A stretch of 64,000 nt of DNA from Coralliovum pocilloporae (GTDB lineage: Bacteria > Pseudomonadota > Alphaproteobacteria > Rhizobiales > Cohaesibacteraceae). The stretch covers positions 2,577,501 through 2,641,500 of the forward strand of contig NZ_CP132542.1 in assembly GCF_030845175.1 (NCBI RefSeq). The letters are read 5' to 3'. The position numbers and the translations under genes are program-made. Within the stretch, counting starts at the first letter, position 1; the number at the start of each line of letters is the position of its first letter. Shown here piece by piece: positions 63,440 to 64,000 of the stretch. Below the pieces are notes generated by a model. The model was not told where the DNA came from. It searched no databases and saw only the letters and a list, made by a program, of their open reading frames with translations.

Positions 63440-64000
63440 ATGACCCGCCTTCTTGTAACTCCCCCGGCTCTTGAGCCGGTGTCTCTGGCTGATCTCAAGG
63501 CACATGCCAGGGTGGAAACCGATGCGGATGACACTCTCATCGGAACCTATGTCATCGCCAGCCGCATGCATGTGGAAGCGTCAAGCCAGCTCGCCATGGT
63601 CAATCAGACATGGCGGTTCTATCGGGATGCCTGGCCGGAAGAGGGGCCCCTTGAACTTGCCATCAGGCCGGTTCAGTCGGTCCTGTCCATCACGGTCTAT
63701 GATGAAGCAGGCAACCCCACTCTTCTGGATGCTGATGACTATCGGGTCGATCTGGTGTCGAACCCGATCCGGATCTATCCGGTCAATGCCAGAGCCCGCG
63801 CTATCGGACAGCAGATGAACGGCCTAGAAATAGAAGTGGTGGCCGGATATGGGCCCACATCCATTGATGTGCCCAAGGTCCTGCGCCTGGCGATCCTGCA
63901 GCTCGCGGCCTTCTGGTACGACAATCGGGCATCGCTGGTTGGCGATTCCATCAGCCTGCCAATCCCCGACATGATTGAGCCGCTTGTGGCCCCGTTTCGT
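63440..64000 (+). CDS. Head-tail connector protein, 3'-truncated by window end (GTA gene 6 position)
   Basis: The first 187 residues; the gene continues beyond the window. It starts MTRLLVTPPALEPVSLADLK and has VETDADDTLIGTYVIASR, LAIRPVQSVLSITVYDEAGN and LRLAILQLAAFWYDNRASL, the pattern of phage gp6-type connector proteins used by GTAs. GGAGGACAT precedes the ATG, just after the terminator stem, so read-through is needed to express it unless it has its own promoter. Confidence 0.9.
   Translation, partial: MTRLLVTPPALEPVSLADLKAHARVETDADDTLIGTYVIASRMHVEASSQLAMVNQTWRFYRDAWPEEGPLELAIRPVQSVLSITVYDEAGNPTLLDADDYRVDLVSNPIRIYPVNARARAIGQQMNGLEIEVVAGYGPTSIDVPKVLRLAILQLAAFWYDNRASLVGDSISLPIPDMIEPLVAPFR

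Noticed and set aside
57866-64000. Active prophage instead of GTA
   Set aside because: Gene order and protein lengths fit RcGTA-like clusters, and no integrase, repressor, lysogeny module or attachment site is seen upstream; the window ends too early for full proof.
1-64000. tRNA, rRNA, CRISPR arrays, transposase genes
   Set aside because: No T-loop or anticodon-arm pattern, no regular spaced repeats and no transposase-like protein were found on reading both strands.

Overview
The window looks like a chromosomal segment of a moderately GC-rich alphaproteobacterium, most likely a Hyphomicrobiales (Rhizobiales) species. The reasons are a Ros/MucR zinc-finger regulator, a stand-alone DnaA-domain-IV protein paired with a DUF6456 protein, DUF5330, DUF1491 and DUF2336 proteins, the ispH-thrB-rnhA order, a seven-gene Mrp antiporter operon, GTTC-N7-GTTC LexA boxes, a TTAA-N7-TTAA CtrA site and a gene transfer agent (GTA) cluster. 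Genus cannot be decided from the sequence. No tRNA, rRNA, CRISPR array, integrase or transposase was seen.

Layout. 1-6.3 kb: a 5'-truncated LysR gene, a vanadium bromoperoxidase-like enzyme, a soluble PAS protein next to a soluble chemoreceptor (possibly a split Aer-type receptor), and a sterol desaturase-type membrane enzyme. 6.4-20.4 kb: mostly minus-strand housekeeping genes: KefC/KefF-like K+/H+ system, a lipoprotein, peroxiredoxin, DsbD-alpha-like protein, lipid kinase, rnhA-thrB-ispH, HAD hydrolases, a TipF-like degenerate EAL protein, RNase HII and a LysE exporter, with a HAD phosphatase and YqgE on the plus strand. 20.8-31 kb: a RhlE-type helicase, a glyoxalase-like protein, a radical SAM gene whose promoter is bracketed by two LexA boxes, two small glycan-related enzymes, a second LysE exporter, a large KAP NTPase with an EVE/PUA-like insert (candidate defence protein), and MsrB.

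31.3-37.2 kb is the mrpABCDEFG operon, ended by a strong terminator. 37.6-43.7 kb holds mucR, the DnaA-IV/DUF6456 pair, SufE, DUF5330, a DivJ-like kinase and a peptidoglycan-binding protein. 43.8-57.8 kb carries a kinase-M23-aminotransferase fusion, DUF1491, an AT-rich orphan membrane protein, a LysR/choline sulfatase divergent pair, DUF2336, a small protein and a lipoprotein, a DUF1214/DUF1254-like pair beside a class A penicillin-binding protein, and a YcgN-like protein.

57.85 kb to the window end is an RcGTA-like head gene cluster: small terminase, large terminase, portal, two tiny ORFs, prohead protease, capsid and the start of the head-tail connector. One intrinsic terminator lies just upstream of the first gene and another between capsid and connector, so antitermination or read-through probably sets expression. 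A GGGTCAAGACTCATTGCTGAC-type repeat occurs four times in the first 40 kb. The best candidates for new biology are the EVE-KAP protein, the SOS-controlled radical SAM gene, the terminator layout of the GTA cluster, and the DnaA-IV/DUF6456 pair.
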